Of a stretch of 64,000 nucleotides of DNA, positions 36,356 through 46,775 are shown in pieces. Made by a program: the position numbers and the translations under genes. The notes beneath the pieces were generated by a model. That model did not search any database, was not told where the DNA came from, and saw only the letters and a program-made list of their open reading frames with translations. Position 1 is the stretch's first letter. Every line of letters starts with the position of its first letter. Source of the DNA: Sciurus carolinensis (taxonomy: Eukaryota > Chordata > Mammalia > Rodentia > Sciuridae); the NCBI RefSeq assembly GCF_902686445.1, contig NC_062232.1, positions 14,553,105-14,617,104 on the forward strand. Direction: 5' to 3'.

Positions 36356-37925
36356 AGGACCTAAACTCACAAAATATACTAGCTAATGACCATGAAGTGA
36401 GATATGATTAGATATGATCAGAATTAGTTTCAGATTTGCATGGTTTTGACTTTCACATTGAAGAAACCAATGTTATGTCAACATTTAACCTAAAGTAATA
36501 TTTACTCCAGAAGCTTCCAGAAGATAAAGCTACTTGCTCAAATGTGTAGAACAGCAATTAAGAGGTTCCAAGACACAGAAGGAAGTTTCCCCTGTTTGGT
36601 TTCTAAGAGGTTTAGACTTTCCAAAGCTGAAGTCAGGCCAGTCTCAGTGGCATTCATTGTCCATGGGTCCTCACACTGCACAAAGAATGTGAAGTAGACA
36701 GGACCCTGAAATGATCTATTTCAGAGACTTTCCTAAGTACCATAATTTTTAGTGATCAATTATGATTCCATGTACACACAGTACACTGATACATCAGATG
36801 CAAGAAATTCTCCAAGAGTTTTGTGATAAGAGATTAGCCTGGGTGTATGTAATGAGCACCTACTGTGTGCCCAGTACTGTTCTAGGCTCTAAAGACACTT
36901 AGGTGAACCCCATGTTCAAGATGTCTTTGAAGCTGCCAGATGCTCCAGGGAATGTCACAGTGACTAATGGCAGAGACCACAAATGCCAGGGTTTGTACAC
37001 CCATTTTTAATTTTAAATAGGCTAACAGCCAGGAAGTAGGGCATTTTGTAACTTCCTTGGGAGTCAAAGCCAAGCAACCCCAGGAGCTCCCAGCTGTGTA
37101 AGTGACACAGCCCACAGGCCAAAGCACAACCTTTAAGGGCCAAGATTTCCATATTCCTTTTTTAAAACCCTATCAATAGCAGATGCCCACCACACCACCA
37201 TTGGAGATTTCTTTTGGTTTAGGTTTTTAGTTCAGGATAAAAGGCAAACTCCCTTCCCAAAGGCAAAATGCAAGACAGTGATGGGGACAAGGCCCAATGT
37301 GACCATGAAGGGCAGCTTTCCCATGCTCTTTTGGGTGATCAAGTCATTTAATTCAAAAACCAAGTTCCAGAAAAGTTAAAATGGTTTTTGAAAACATAAT
37401 CAAACCTAATTTCCTCCTTTATAACTGCTAAATCTTCATATATCTTAATTCAAAGACTTTTAATCTCAACTTGAAGGCATTTAACAACATTTATTTTGAT
37501 CTCAGCTACATTTTCCTCTACATTTCAGCCTGTCTAATAACAATATACAGAAGCCTTAGGAAAAGGACTCAAAAATTTCAATTTCTTATTCTATTCATTT
37601 GATACTTACTGATCTGTTAGTTTTATTCTTTAACTTATTTAATATATATTTAATTCCTAGTATGCATCAGCTACTATAGCAGAGGCTGGAAAGATTGAAA
37701 ATATTAGGTCATTTTGTTTTTACCCAAGAGGATCTGCTACTGGTGGGAAGAATGTACAAGTCATTAAACTAAGAATAAACACTCTAATCGTAATAAATTC
37801 AAAGTACTGAAAATAAATGTACTAAATTTTAATTTAATAAGTAAATCTCATAAATTTATTATCACATATTAATAAAATTTTTGCTTAAATTCCTGGAAAA
37901 ATTCCACAGATGGAAGCAAATTTTT
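36356..37925. other. Intergenic with weak old-repeat traces
   Basis: 36850-36905 (AATGAGCACCTACTGTGTGC, GTACTGTTCTAGGCTCTAAA) and 37640-37720 resemble the same ancient repeat as at 13865. The rest is AT-rich with no gene. Confidence 0.4.
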
Positions 37926-37929
37926 CTTA

Positions 37930-39175
37930 AATTAGACTGACACTCTGTGGAATTTTCAGACAATACAGTGCTTTGTCTATTTCTTATGTTGGAGTGCCAT
38001 CTTGTGGAAATTTCTTGTAATTGCCGTGCCAACTTTTTAATTTCTTGTGTTATGCTGCCATCGTGTGGATCTTTTGTGTATTTGCATGATCACATTTCTT
38101 TGTATTTCTTATGTTAGAGTGCCATCATGTGGAACTTGGGGGTAATTGCAGGTTCGAATTTCTTTGTGTTTCTTATGTTAAGAGTGCCATCCTGTGGAAT
38201 TCGGTAGTAACTGCAGGGTTGAATTTCTTTCTGTTTCTTATGTTAGAGTGTCACCCTGTGGAATTTGGGGGTAACTGCAAGATCGAGTTTCTTTGTTTTT
38301 TATGTTAGAGTGCCATCCTGTGGAAATTTTGTGTAATTGCAGGACATAATTTTCTAATGTTAGACTGCCCCTTGTGCAATTTTCACGAAATTGCAGAGCA
38401 AAAAATATTTAATCTGGTTATAATACCCAAGTACAAATTTCATACAATCATAGACAGACCTTTTTCTTCTTACTCTGGTCATAATGTCATGGATAGAATT
38501 TTCATGCAATTACATATCTGAGATTTTTCCTATTATTTGAGTTAGAGTGCCACCTGACCCTGTTCTGTAATTGCAAATCAGTTGTTTTCCCCACTACTCA
38601 AGTTCAATTGCCACCCAGTGGAATATGCCTGTAATTACATATTCCACATTCTTTTCCTACTACTCAGGTTAGAATGCCATAGGTTGGAATTATCACATAA
38701 TTGCAGAACAGCTGTTTTTTCCTACTACAGATGTTTCTCAACAGACAATGTAGTTACAGTACAGTACACCCTAAAGTTTAATATAAGTCCAAAATGCATT
38801 TAATACCCTAACCTACTGAACATCCTAGCTTAGCAAGATAGTAGGCTAATGGAGTATACGTTGTTTTGCCTTGTGATTGTGTGACTTCCTGGGAGCTGTG
38901 GTCAGAGTCACTGCCCAGCATCATGAGAGAATATTGCATTGCATATTGCTGGCCCAGGAAAAGATCAAAATTCAAAGATTGGTTTCTACTGAGTGCATAT
39001 TGTTTTCACACCATTGTAAAGTAAGTCAGGGACCTTCTGTGCTCTAGAGTGCCACCTGGTGGAATCTTTCTATAATTGCAAAATGAATATGTTCTCATTT
39101 CCAGCAATTGAAGAAGAAATGTTTTTCCATTACAGTACTTACATGAGGACATCACCTGGTGGAATTGTCCTTTGT
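37930..39175 (-). repeat. Decaying ~62-65 bp tandem array with CTCF-like cores
   Basis: Recurring units contain TTAGAGTGCCATCCTGTGGA, then GTAATTGCA, then a T-rich stretch ending TTTCTTATG. Core positions (TGCCATCNTGTGG-like) are 37938, 37995, 38056, 38120, 38185, 38249, 38311 and 38366. Spacings after the first are 61, 64, 65, 64, 62 and 55 bp. Weaker copies lie near 38420, 38484, 38548, 38609 and 38675, with two more after a gap at 39050 and 39150. The minus strand of the 39050 core reads CCACCAGGTGGCA, an exact match to the CTCF core CCASYAGRKGGCA as I know it. 37995 and 38609 differ at one position; the other well-kept cores differ at two. Function is inferred; the repeat itself is seen. 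I do not recognise it as a named family. Confidence 0.8.
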
Positions 39176-39184
39176 TATAAAGTA

Positions 39185-39360
39185 CACAAGTGGTCCTCAA
39201 ACTTGGCATCTGAATCACATGGAGATCTTTTTAAAATAAAGATCGTAGGTCCCTAGTCAGAATTTCTTACTCAGGAGGACTGGGCTAGTGTCCCAGAATT
39301 TGCATTCCTAAAAAGTGTCTCCATTTATGCTGATGCTGCTCATCAGAACCACTAAATACC
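39185..39360. mobile_element. MER5A-like hAT MITE
   Basis: GTCCTCAAACTTGGCATCTG, AATCACATGGAGATCTTTTT, CAGAATTTGCATTCCTAAAA and GCTGATGCTGCTCATCAGAA follow the MER5A layout. Confidence 0.65.
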
Positions 39361-40055
39361 CACTCCTTAAAATTTAGCTTCATGCATACTGAGATTATTC
39401 CTATGTAAGTGTTTCATTTTTGAAGAACTATAGAGATTTTGAAACTTTGCTTTCTGGAGTCCTTCTGGAGAACTCAAGTTACCTTTATTTTGATGTAACA
39501 ATTGGAGTTTTTTGTTTGTTTTACTGGTTTTTGAAAACTGATTTAAGCCATGTAACAGTGTGAGGTTTTTTCTGGTTTTGTATCTCCAAACCCTAGAATA
39601 GACAACCCCAAAATATCTGTTGGAAGAATGGATAAATGTGGTTCTTCAACACTGTCAGGTTGTTTGGATATATATGGTGGCTTCCCACAAAGTAGGCAGA
39701 AGCTTTGTCTTCCTTTGTCTCCACTTCAGTATCACATTACAGTAAAAAAAAAGTCACAGACAGAATTCTGTCAAAAGCATTCAGTTAGGTAGGTGCAAAA
39801 CCTGCCACACATTCTGTTCCCATAAGCTTGGGGAGAGCCTGTTCTGTTCTTCTGTTCTTGTGCATGCCATGACAAGCTCCTTTTCTTCAATGAAGTGTTG
39901 ATTCAAAGCAGACTCAGTCAGATAAGAATTCCCCATCAAGGGCAGACACAAGGTCACTACTCTGAAGGTACTTGACCTTGGGTTTGTCAGATCATTATTT
40001 TAGAATCCCAAGTTTTATTCATGCATTTGTCCACTTACTCCATGAAAAGTCTAGC
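39361..40055. other. Intergenic, nothing recognised
   Basis: No gene or named repeat seen. Confidence 0.4.
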
Positions 40056-40059
40056 ATGA

Positions 40060-40200
40060 TGAAACTTTAGGGTGAAATTCAGGAACCCTGAGTTCTAGTC
40101 TCAACTCTGTCACCAAATAGCTGTGTGACTTCAAACAAATTACATCCCTGGACCTTAGATTTTTCATTTGTGAACAAGAGGGCAGAACCATCACTAAAAC
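40060..40200 (+). mobile_element. MIR SINE, 5' half
   Basis: GAACCCTGAGTTCTAGTCTC, AACTCTGTCACCAAATAGCT and GTGTGACTTCAAACAAATTA are MIR phrases. It faces the antisense MIR at 40240. Confidence 0.65.
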
Positions 40201-40239
40201 CACCCCCATCTGTACAGAGTCATGTTCCATTCTTTCAGG

Positions 40240-40345
40240 CCCAGGGATGTAATTTGTCTGAGGTCACACCACTAGTTGATAACAGAACTGAGACTAGAAC
40301 TTGGGGTTCCTGAGTTTCAACCTAAAGTCCCATCATGCTAGGCTT
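40240..40345 (-). mobile_element. MIR SINE fragment, antisense
   Basis: TTGTCTGAGGTCACACCACT, AGTTGATAACAGAACTGAGA and ACTTGGGGTTCCTGAGTTTC read antisense to MIR. It faces the plus-strand MIR at 40060, making an inverted pair. Confidence 0.6.
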
Positions 40346-42784
40346 TTCATAGAGAAAGTGGACAAATGCATGAACAAAACTTTTGATTCCAATTTCCCTC
40401 CAGACTTTCTGATCCCAAGTAAGGATGAGGCCCTGAATTTCCCCAAGCATCCATTGTAGGCAATGAACTTCTTTCTTATGCACCTACAATTGGAGTCATG
40501 TAATCTCTTGGGGGGAATTGAGAAAGTCTCCATGTGCATGAATTTATGAGTTCTGTAGTTCATATGAGGAATCTGGGGTGAGAAAGGTTGCAAAACACTG
40601 TAAATGGCATTGGACACACTGCTCCCCACTTGGGGTGCCACAAACCAACTTCAAGGTTGCAAAAATGCTACTGCCCTTAGCTTTTGTTGTTACTGGAACC
40701 TCTCGGGGGAAGCAGGTTTGTTGTGCTCCATTGTCTGCTAAAGTGAGCAAGGCTTGCAGGCCCAGCACCCAAATGAAGCAGAAGAGTCCTGGTTGGTTGC
40801 CTTCAACTTCCTTTTGGCAGCTTGGTCATCTGTGTTTTAGCTCTTTCTGTAATACCACATAACGAGCTCACACTCTTCTGTTACTGTGGGCAGCAGTATT
40901 TGATGGCACCCTCTCAGGCTCTCTCACTCTTTCTTCCTTTCTCTTTCTCTCCCCCATCCTTTTTTTCTTAATTCCTTTCTTCCCTCCATTTGCCTTTCTC
41001 TCTCTTCCTCTATTTTTTGAGCAAGCCCACAAGGATTTATGTTCTAAATAATTGACAGGGACAAGTCCAAGAGAACACACAAATACTGGTGTACTCTGGC
41101 AACTTGAGACTCCAGTTCTCTCTGTAAAGGCACCTGCTTTGGCTGCCAAGAGACATGGTTCTATTAGATATTGCAAGTCACCAAGAGGTGACATTAGCTT
41201 TCTCAATTGAGTATTTTCTTCAAAGGCACTGAGGCTCATTTGGGAGGAAATGGCATCCTATGGGAAACCTTACTTCCCTCTGGGGGATTCATGGCAGCTT
41301 ATCCCCCACCCCAAGAAAGGATTCACAAGGGCCACTTTCTAAACTGTGATCCCACATTGGCCACTGGGTTCTGCTACATTTAGAAGGCTGATAAGTAAGA
41401 CAGTATGAGAACCAAATGAGCCACAGCAGTGTCACCTGAGAGATCCTCAGAACTGTAGATGCCACTCCTAAGGCCTGTAAGTCAGAAACTGTCAAACTAA
41501 TAGGGACTAGCCCTTTTTCAAAGGTAGCCCTTCCCACAGTAATAGGGACCAGATTCTCTTGAGAGAATGGTAGCTGGGTGGCCTGGGTAGATTCTGAGTG
41601 GCAGCAGATGGGAGAAATGGTCATGGGATACTCAAGCAGTATTGTGCCTTGAGTCTTGCACAAAAGGATCATTTTCTTACCAAATTTTGGGGCCGCCAAA
41701 TTTAAATCCAAAAGCAGTAGCTAAGTGAAGCGATGCTCACCCATACCACCAGGGGTCACTAGGGAGCTGGAAGAAAACAGGCTCCCTATCCTTCCATACC
41801 TCAGGACTCCTTTTAAAGGTAATATAGCCTGCATGCACACATCCTGTTTAGGCTTTTTCAAAAGGCTTGGATGTGACTATGCCAGAGCCATCATGGAGCC
41901 AGTTGTTTGTCATAGAATTGCTTTGAGTAGAACAGCTACAAGTGTAGACTGAATTAGGGTGTTTAAATCTGAGACTCAAATACCACTGGAAGTATTTCCA
42001 TTGGTGATAGGATTTTCCATAGTGGTAAATGATGCCTAAAAAATCCCAGAACAAAACACATTCTTGACATAATCTCTTTTCAGTTTACTTAGTAGGAGCC
42101 TTTGTATTCCTGGCAAAGCCACAGCATCTAGGTTCAGATGGGTAGACTTGGGCTTTTCAACAATGAATGTCCAGAAGAACATCTGAAAGTCAGGTGAGAA
42201 ATAGGAACAATTTTCTTTGACCAGACTACATGGCTTTCTGGCCCTGCCTATCAAGTCCAAAAGTGTCCCCAGTCATTGTGCCAGTCAATGCCACCTCCAC
42301 CTGCAGAAGTGGCCATTGTGAACTAAGAGAAATGGTACTACTGCTATTAAACAGCTTTGGGCTGGAAGGAGTAAAGGCCAGAGAGAAGAGAGAAAGAAAT
42401 GTTAAGGTTCTGTAAGGACCCCAGCAGTCTCACAGATGGGGACCCTGGGTACACACCAGCAGGTGAGCAACTATTATGCCAGCTCCTGCTTTTTAGCCTC
42501 TCATTTAAGTAACAATGTCCTATGCTTCTCTTTATTTAGCAGCAAGTCTGTGTCCCCCAAAAGATAGTCATTAACCCTTAAATCTGCCAAGTTCCCAACG
42601 GATTCACTCTCAGAGCATATCTGAAAAAGGGAAGCACCAAATGTGAGAAACAGGCCTAGAGTGTAGGCCTCTGGTTCCTGAGTTCACAGTCTTTGCAATG
42701 TCCAGGGCTTCTCTGCTTTCCTGCTTTCCTGAAGATCCACACCAAGACACTAAGAGGTTAAAAGATTGGCATATTTATATGTCA
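40346..42784. other. Intergenic, no supported gene
   Basis: Open frames of 94-140 codons (40578-40862 plus; 40868-41239 minus; 41289-41711 minus) have no recognisable domains, and several overlap open frames on the opposite strand. A pyrimidine-rich run lies at 40915-41010 (CTTT/TCTC). An isolated CTCF-like CCACCAGGGGTCA lies on the plus strand at 41746-41758. Confidence 0.45.
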
Positions 42785-43020
42785 CACAATTATAATATAT
42801 TGCTCATTAAGGGTCAAGCATTTAGCTTGACAAATATTAATCTATACATGCTTCATAACAGGCCTATGAGATGAACACTGTCTTTGAAGTTTAAAGATGA
42901 GGAAATGGAAACCGAGAGAAGTTACGCAGTTTGCTCAAGGTCACACAGCTAGTGAGTGATTGAGCCAGAATTTGAGACCAGGCAGACCAGTTCCAGAATA
43001 CAGATGCTAGGCTGCCCTCC
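42785..43020 (-). mobile_element. MIR SINE, antisense
   Basis: AAAGATGAGGAAATGGAAAC, CGAGAGAAGTTACGCAGTTT, GCTCAAGGTCACACAGCTAG and TGAGTGATTGAGCCAGAATT are the typical antisense MIR phrases. A low-similarity extension reaches GCTAGGCTGCCCTCC. Confidence 0.8.
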
Positions 43021-43629
43021 ATAGGTTTCCAAAGGCAACTTCTGTTTGGGGATTGGCTCAGAAAACAATTGAGATAGTGACTAGTCATTCATGGTCTGTG
43101 TGATGGTTAAACAATTAGGTCAGATTGACCAGAATGTGCAATGTGATGCAATCTGCATTCTGACCTAAAGCCAGCTTGGGGTAATGTGACCCACTCACAA
43201 AAGGAAGGGGTCTGCTCTGCTCTGGGTAGCAATGTAGAATGGGCCATAAGTGGCATCGTGCTTGAAACACAGTGGCTTGAGCACACCCACGGTGCAGTAG
43301 GGGAGATTTTGCAACCCATTTCCCCACATTTCTGTATTGGCTAATCTAAAGGGATGATCATTACCCCACACCACCTGGTGGTTGACACATGTGCACATTG
43401 TGCCTTGGATTCAGGAACTTCATGCCCTCCTGAAAACACAATGGCACTTTTCCCCATTAATTTCCTTTGGGAGGGTACATCTGAGAGGGTACATGTCATC
43501 TTCCATTTATAGAATGCTAAGCTAATGCTAAAATCCTTCTTTGGCTTCCCACTGTTCTTAGGAAAAATGTCCTTAATGAGGTCTGACAGGACCAGGATGA
43601 TCTGCTGCTAACTTTGTTTCCATTCCTCA
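43021..43629. other. Intergenic, nothing recognised
   Basis: Overlapping short minus-strand frames in all phases are unsupported. CACCACCTGGTGGTTG near 43370 is another isolated CTCF-like palindrome. Confidence 0.4.
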
Positions 43630-43643
43630 AAAGTATCTTGCTG

Positions 43644-43776
43644 TGGGGCTGGAGTTGTTGCTCAGTGGTAGAGCAATTGCCTGGCATGTGTGAGACCCTG
43701 GGTTTGATTCTCAGCACCACATATAAATAAATGAATAAAATAAAGGTCCATCAACATCTAAAAAATATTTTTTAAA
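43644..43776 (+). mobile_element. ID-type SINE with exact 14-bp TSD
   Basis: GGGGCTGGAGTTGTTGCTCA, GGTAGAGCAATTGCCTGGCA and GGGTTTGATTCTCAGCACC with an A-rich tail. It is flanked by exact AAAGTATCTTGCTG at 43630-43643 and 43777-43790. Confidence 0.95.
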
Positions 43777-43889
43777 AAAGTATCTTGCTGCTCTTTGACT
43801 GGGACCTGGGTCATGTGTGCCCTCCTACCAGATGCCTGTTGTCAGTCAGCAGTACTCAGCTATCAGATTCCATCAGAAAAGGCTCTTTC

Positions 43890-44480
43890 TGAGTGCTATG
43901 ATCTGAATGTGTCCCCCCAAATTCATGCGTTGAAACCTGATCACTAAAAGGTAAGACCTAGGGGGGTGACAAAATTAATGCCCTTATAACAGAGATTGGA
44001 GGAGGCATCCTGTGCTCTTGTATGCCTTTCTACTCTTCTGCCATATGAGGACACAGCATTTATCTCTTCTGCCTTTATTTTGGGGGGCAGGTACCAGGGA
44101 TTGGACTCAGGGGCATTCAACCACTAGCCATATCCCCTGCCCTATTTTGTATTTTATTTAGAGACAGGGTCTCACTGATTTACTTAGTGCCTCGCTTTTG
44201 CCAAGGCTGGTTTTGAACTTGAGATCCTCATGCCTCAGCCTCCCTAGCCTCTGGGATTACAGGTATGTGCCACTGTGCCCTGCTTCTCTTCTGCCCTTTT
44301 CACCTATTCTACCACATGAGGACACAGCAAGAAGTGCTGGCACTTTGAACTTGGACCTCCCAGCCTCCAGGACTGTGAGAAACGAGTGTCTCTCATTTCT
44401 AAACTACCCAGCACAGACTGAGATACTCCACTTTTCCAGACCACCCCAGCCCCTGACCCTCCATAACACAATTGAAGTGT
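43890..44480 (+). mobile_element. MLT1-type MaLR LTR, split by a SINE
   Basis: TGCTATGATCTGAATGTGTC, TTGAAACCTGATCACTAAA, AATGCCCTTATAACAGAGAT, CATATGAGGACACAGC, CTTGGACCTCCCAGCCTCC and GACTGTGAGAAACGAGTGTC follow MLT1 order. Confidence 0.8.
44074..44284 (-). mobile_element. B1-dID SINE inside the MLT1 LTR
   Basis: GTACCAGGGATTGGACTCAG, GAGACAGGGTCTCACTGATT, GCCTCAGCCTCCCTAGC and TGGGATTACAGGTATGTGCC. It is flanked by exact TCTCTTCTGCC at 44063-44073 and 44285-44295. Confidence 0.92.
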
Positions 44481-44805
44481 GTTAATTACATGTATAATTG
44501 TGTACATAGTTTCCCTGTTGAATAATTGCCCCCACCTCCCCTGCCCACTGGACCACAGGCTCCACAACAGCACAGCATCCTTCCCTCCAGAGCTTAGTTC
44601 AGAGGATGTGCTCAATACCTACTGATCCATGAATGAATGTTAATAAATTGTTAGCAATTGTCCAACCTAAGCAAGCCCTTCAGTAGCTTCAATGTGCTGT
44701 ATGTAAGCAAATGCCAAAATGTCAGAATGTGAATTCTCTTAAATCAACTGAATAGGTTAGTACTAAATACTTAATCATTGATGTCTGATATTTGCACTGC
44801 TCTTT
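44481..44805. other. Intergenic, nothing recognised
   Basis: No gene or named repeat seen. Confidence 0.4.
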
Positions 44806-44809
44806 TCCT

Positions 44810-45300
44810 TAAGAGAAATTTTCAAATACATACAACAGCAAAGAGTACAATAGACCTCTATGTGGGCATCACCCAGCTTTAACAACTTATGACCTGTCTT
44901 ATTGTTTCTATATGAATCCCACAAACTACCCAAGCACTGGCACCCTTACTACAGGGTTGCTTAAAGCTACTCTCAGACATCATAAACACTCCAACACGTG
45001 GGACCTGGGATTGCAGTTCAGTGGTAGAACACTTGCCTGGTTCAGGCAATGCCTTGGGTTTTATCCCCAGTACCACGAAAATAAAAACAAAAAACAAACC
45101 TTCAGTATGTATCTGTATAAGAAGAGGATTATTTTTTAAAAGAATTTAATACCTTTTGGACACCTAAAAACATTTTTCATACCACCAAACATCCAGTCAG
45201 TGTTTAAATCCAAATTACCTGATAAATCTGTTTTACACTTGCTTCGAGCCAGGATCCAACCAAGATACACCCCACTGTATTTGGTTAATCTCCTTTAACA
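44810..45300 (+). mobile_element. Old LINE 3' UTR relic, interrupted by a SINE
   Basis: AGAGTACAATAGACCTCTAT, GTGGGCATCACCCAGCTTTA, then after the SINE CATCCAGTCAGTGTTTAAAT and CAAATTACCTGATAAAT. It is the same kind of relic as at 29240. Confidence 0.45.
45000..45105 (+). mobile_element. ID-type SINE
   Basis: GGACCTGGGATTGCAGTTCA, GGTAGAACACTTGCCTGGTT and GGTTTTATCCCCAGTACCAC with an A-rich tail. It sits inside the old LINE relic. No clear target-site duplication was found. Confidence 0.85.
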
Positions 45301-45539
45301 TGATGGTTCCCCCTTCCTCTTTTTTTTTCCCAAATCTTATCATTTGTTTATTAAAGACACCAAGTCATCTGTCCTGTAATATTTCCTCCATTTTTTGATC
45401 ATAATTATTGCATCCCTGTACAGTGGCAGGAAACAGAGGGTTATGAGATGCTGGTCTGATCTGGAGGCAAGAATGTTTCACAGGAGATGAAGTCACTTCA
45501 TTTTCTATTGGGGCAGAAGGCACAAGCTGGATCCATGAT

Positions 45540-45665
45540 TTTTTAAAATTTTTTAATTTTTATAGACTGCATTTTGATTCATTTTACACAAATGGGGTAC
45601 ATCTTTTTCATTTCTATTACGAGACAAATGTATTAACGTTCCAAAATTCTTTTTTTTATATTTAT
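45540..45665 (-). mobile_element. L1 3'-end fragment, antisense
   Basis: TTTTTATAGACTGCATTTTG, ATTCATTTTACACAAATGGG and GTACATCTTTTTCATTTC are the reverse complement of the 22590-22738 fragment. Confidence 0.6.
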
Positions 45666-46164
45666 TAGTGGAAACTGTTCTATAAAGAACTCTCTCTCTA
45701 GTCAACTATTTGTTTACCTTAAAATTCAGGCTATACAGAAAAAGCAGGGCCAATTCTTGATTCTTCTCCTTTAGCAATTTCCAGAATAATTGCTATTGGA
45801 ATGGGCTGGATTTTGCTTCTAGGTCTTTCTGTCAGGGGGCAGACAGATACTGATGGCAGAAACATGAGGCTAAGAGAATCATTCTATAAAACGAACCCAC
45901 TGTGCTGACCCCCACATGCTTTCTTTGCCAAAAAGCAATTTGCCTGCAGCCCTACCCAGCCTAAGTGGACAGATATGCCACATTCCTCAGCAAACTACCT
46001 GTTAACTGCAAGGAAACACAGGCAAGAAATAACATTGATAAGAGGAACCCAAGTTACTTTGGAGGGAGAGACTTTTGTGGCCCTTTTCACAGACCAGATC
46101 CTGAAAGGTAATTTCTCCTAGCAATAAAACCTGTGAGAATGTACGGTTAAGAATCCAAATATGT

Positions 46165-46250
46165 TGGGTTGGGGCTGTAGCTCAGTGGCAGAGCACTTGC
46201 CTAGCACATGTGAGTCTCTGGGTTCAATCCTCAGCACCACATAAAAATAA
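46165..46250 (+). mobile_element. ID-type SINE in the 5' LTR (first)
   Basis: GGGTTGGGGCTGTAGCTCAG, GGCAGAGCACTTGCCTAGCA and GGGTTCAATCCTCAGCACCA. Flanking copies AAGAATCCAA(A)T occur at about 46150 and 46250. It is absent from the 3' LTR, so it came after proviral integration. Confidence 0.9.
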
Positions 46251-46264
46251 AGAATCCAATTAGA

Positions 46265-46379
46265 GGGCTGGGGTTGTGACTCAGTGGTAAAGCACTTGCC
46301 TAGTACATGTGAGGTACTTAGTTTGAACCTCAGCACCACATAAAATAAATAAAAGTGTTTTTTGTAAAGTTAAAATAAA
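46265..46379 (+). mobile_element. ID-type SINE in the 5' LTR (second)
   Basis: GGGCTGGGGTTGTGACTCAG, GGTAAAGCACTTGCCTAGTA and a long A-rich tail. Duplicated CAATTAGA lies at 46257-46264 and 46382-46389. It inserted in the same direction as the first, about 15 bp downstream. Confidence 0.9.
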
Positions 46380-46759
46380 TTCAATTAGAACCAGTCAGCA
46401 TAGACAAGAGCATGACCTAGAGTTGTCATGGCAGTGGGTACTTAAAATCTGATGTCATCTTGCTGTCAGTCAAAAATCAAGAGGTGGACCTGGGCAGGAC
46501 TCTCTGGAAACTTCCCTGGGATCCTCAATTAAACTGGAGGGCAGGAGGACCATATTGTCCCTCTCCTCTCTGAGAGGACCCACTCTCTCTCTTTTGAGAA
46601 TGTCCCCTTTTCCTTGTCCTATTCCTTCAATAAATTCATTCCTATTACTCTGAGCAACATGTCTGAAATCTTTCTGACTTAATTGCAAGAATCCCGATTT
46701 GAGGGGCAGGGGTCTTGGTATTGCCTTCCTTTCTTGGAAGACCCCTGCTCAGTAACATT

Positions 46760-46775
46760 TGGTGTTTCTGCCCAG
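46760..46775 (+). promoter_or_regulatory. Primer-binding site, tRNA-Val-like
   Basis: TGGTGTTTCTGCCCAG starts two bases after the LTR end. The complement of the tRNA-Val 3' end, as I know it, is TGGTGTTTCCGCCCGG, so 14 of 16 bases match. Confidence 0.75.

Larger units (their letters stand above)
45830..46757 (+). repeat. Proviral 5' LTR with two SINE insertions
   Basis: 928 bp long; without about 227 bp of SINE-related DNA it has the same length as the 3' LTR. It has TGTCAGGGGGCAGACAGATA at the start and GTAACA at the end. AATAAA at 46629-46634 is the likely polyadenylation signal, and TACTTAAAA upstream is a weak TATA-like word. Matching blocks with the 3' LTR include GAACCCACTGTGCTGACCCC and GATAAGAGGAACCCAAGTTA. 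Confidence 0.92.

Noticed and set aside
37930..38730. Possible CRISPR-like regular array
   Set aside because: The genome is mammalian, the spacers are themselves repeated, and the units drift as in a decaying tandem repeat.
40578..41711. Cluster of 94-140 codon open frames on both strands
   Set aside because: Several frames are open on opposite strands, with no protein family likeness and no exon-like boundaries.
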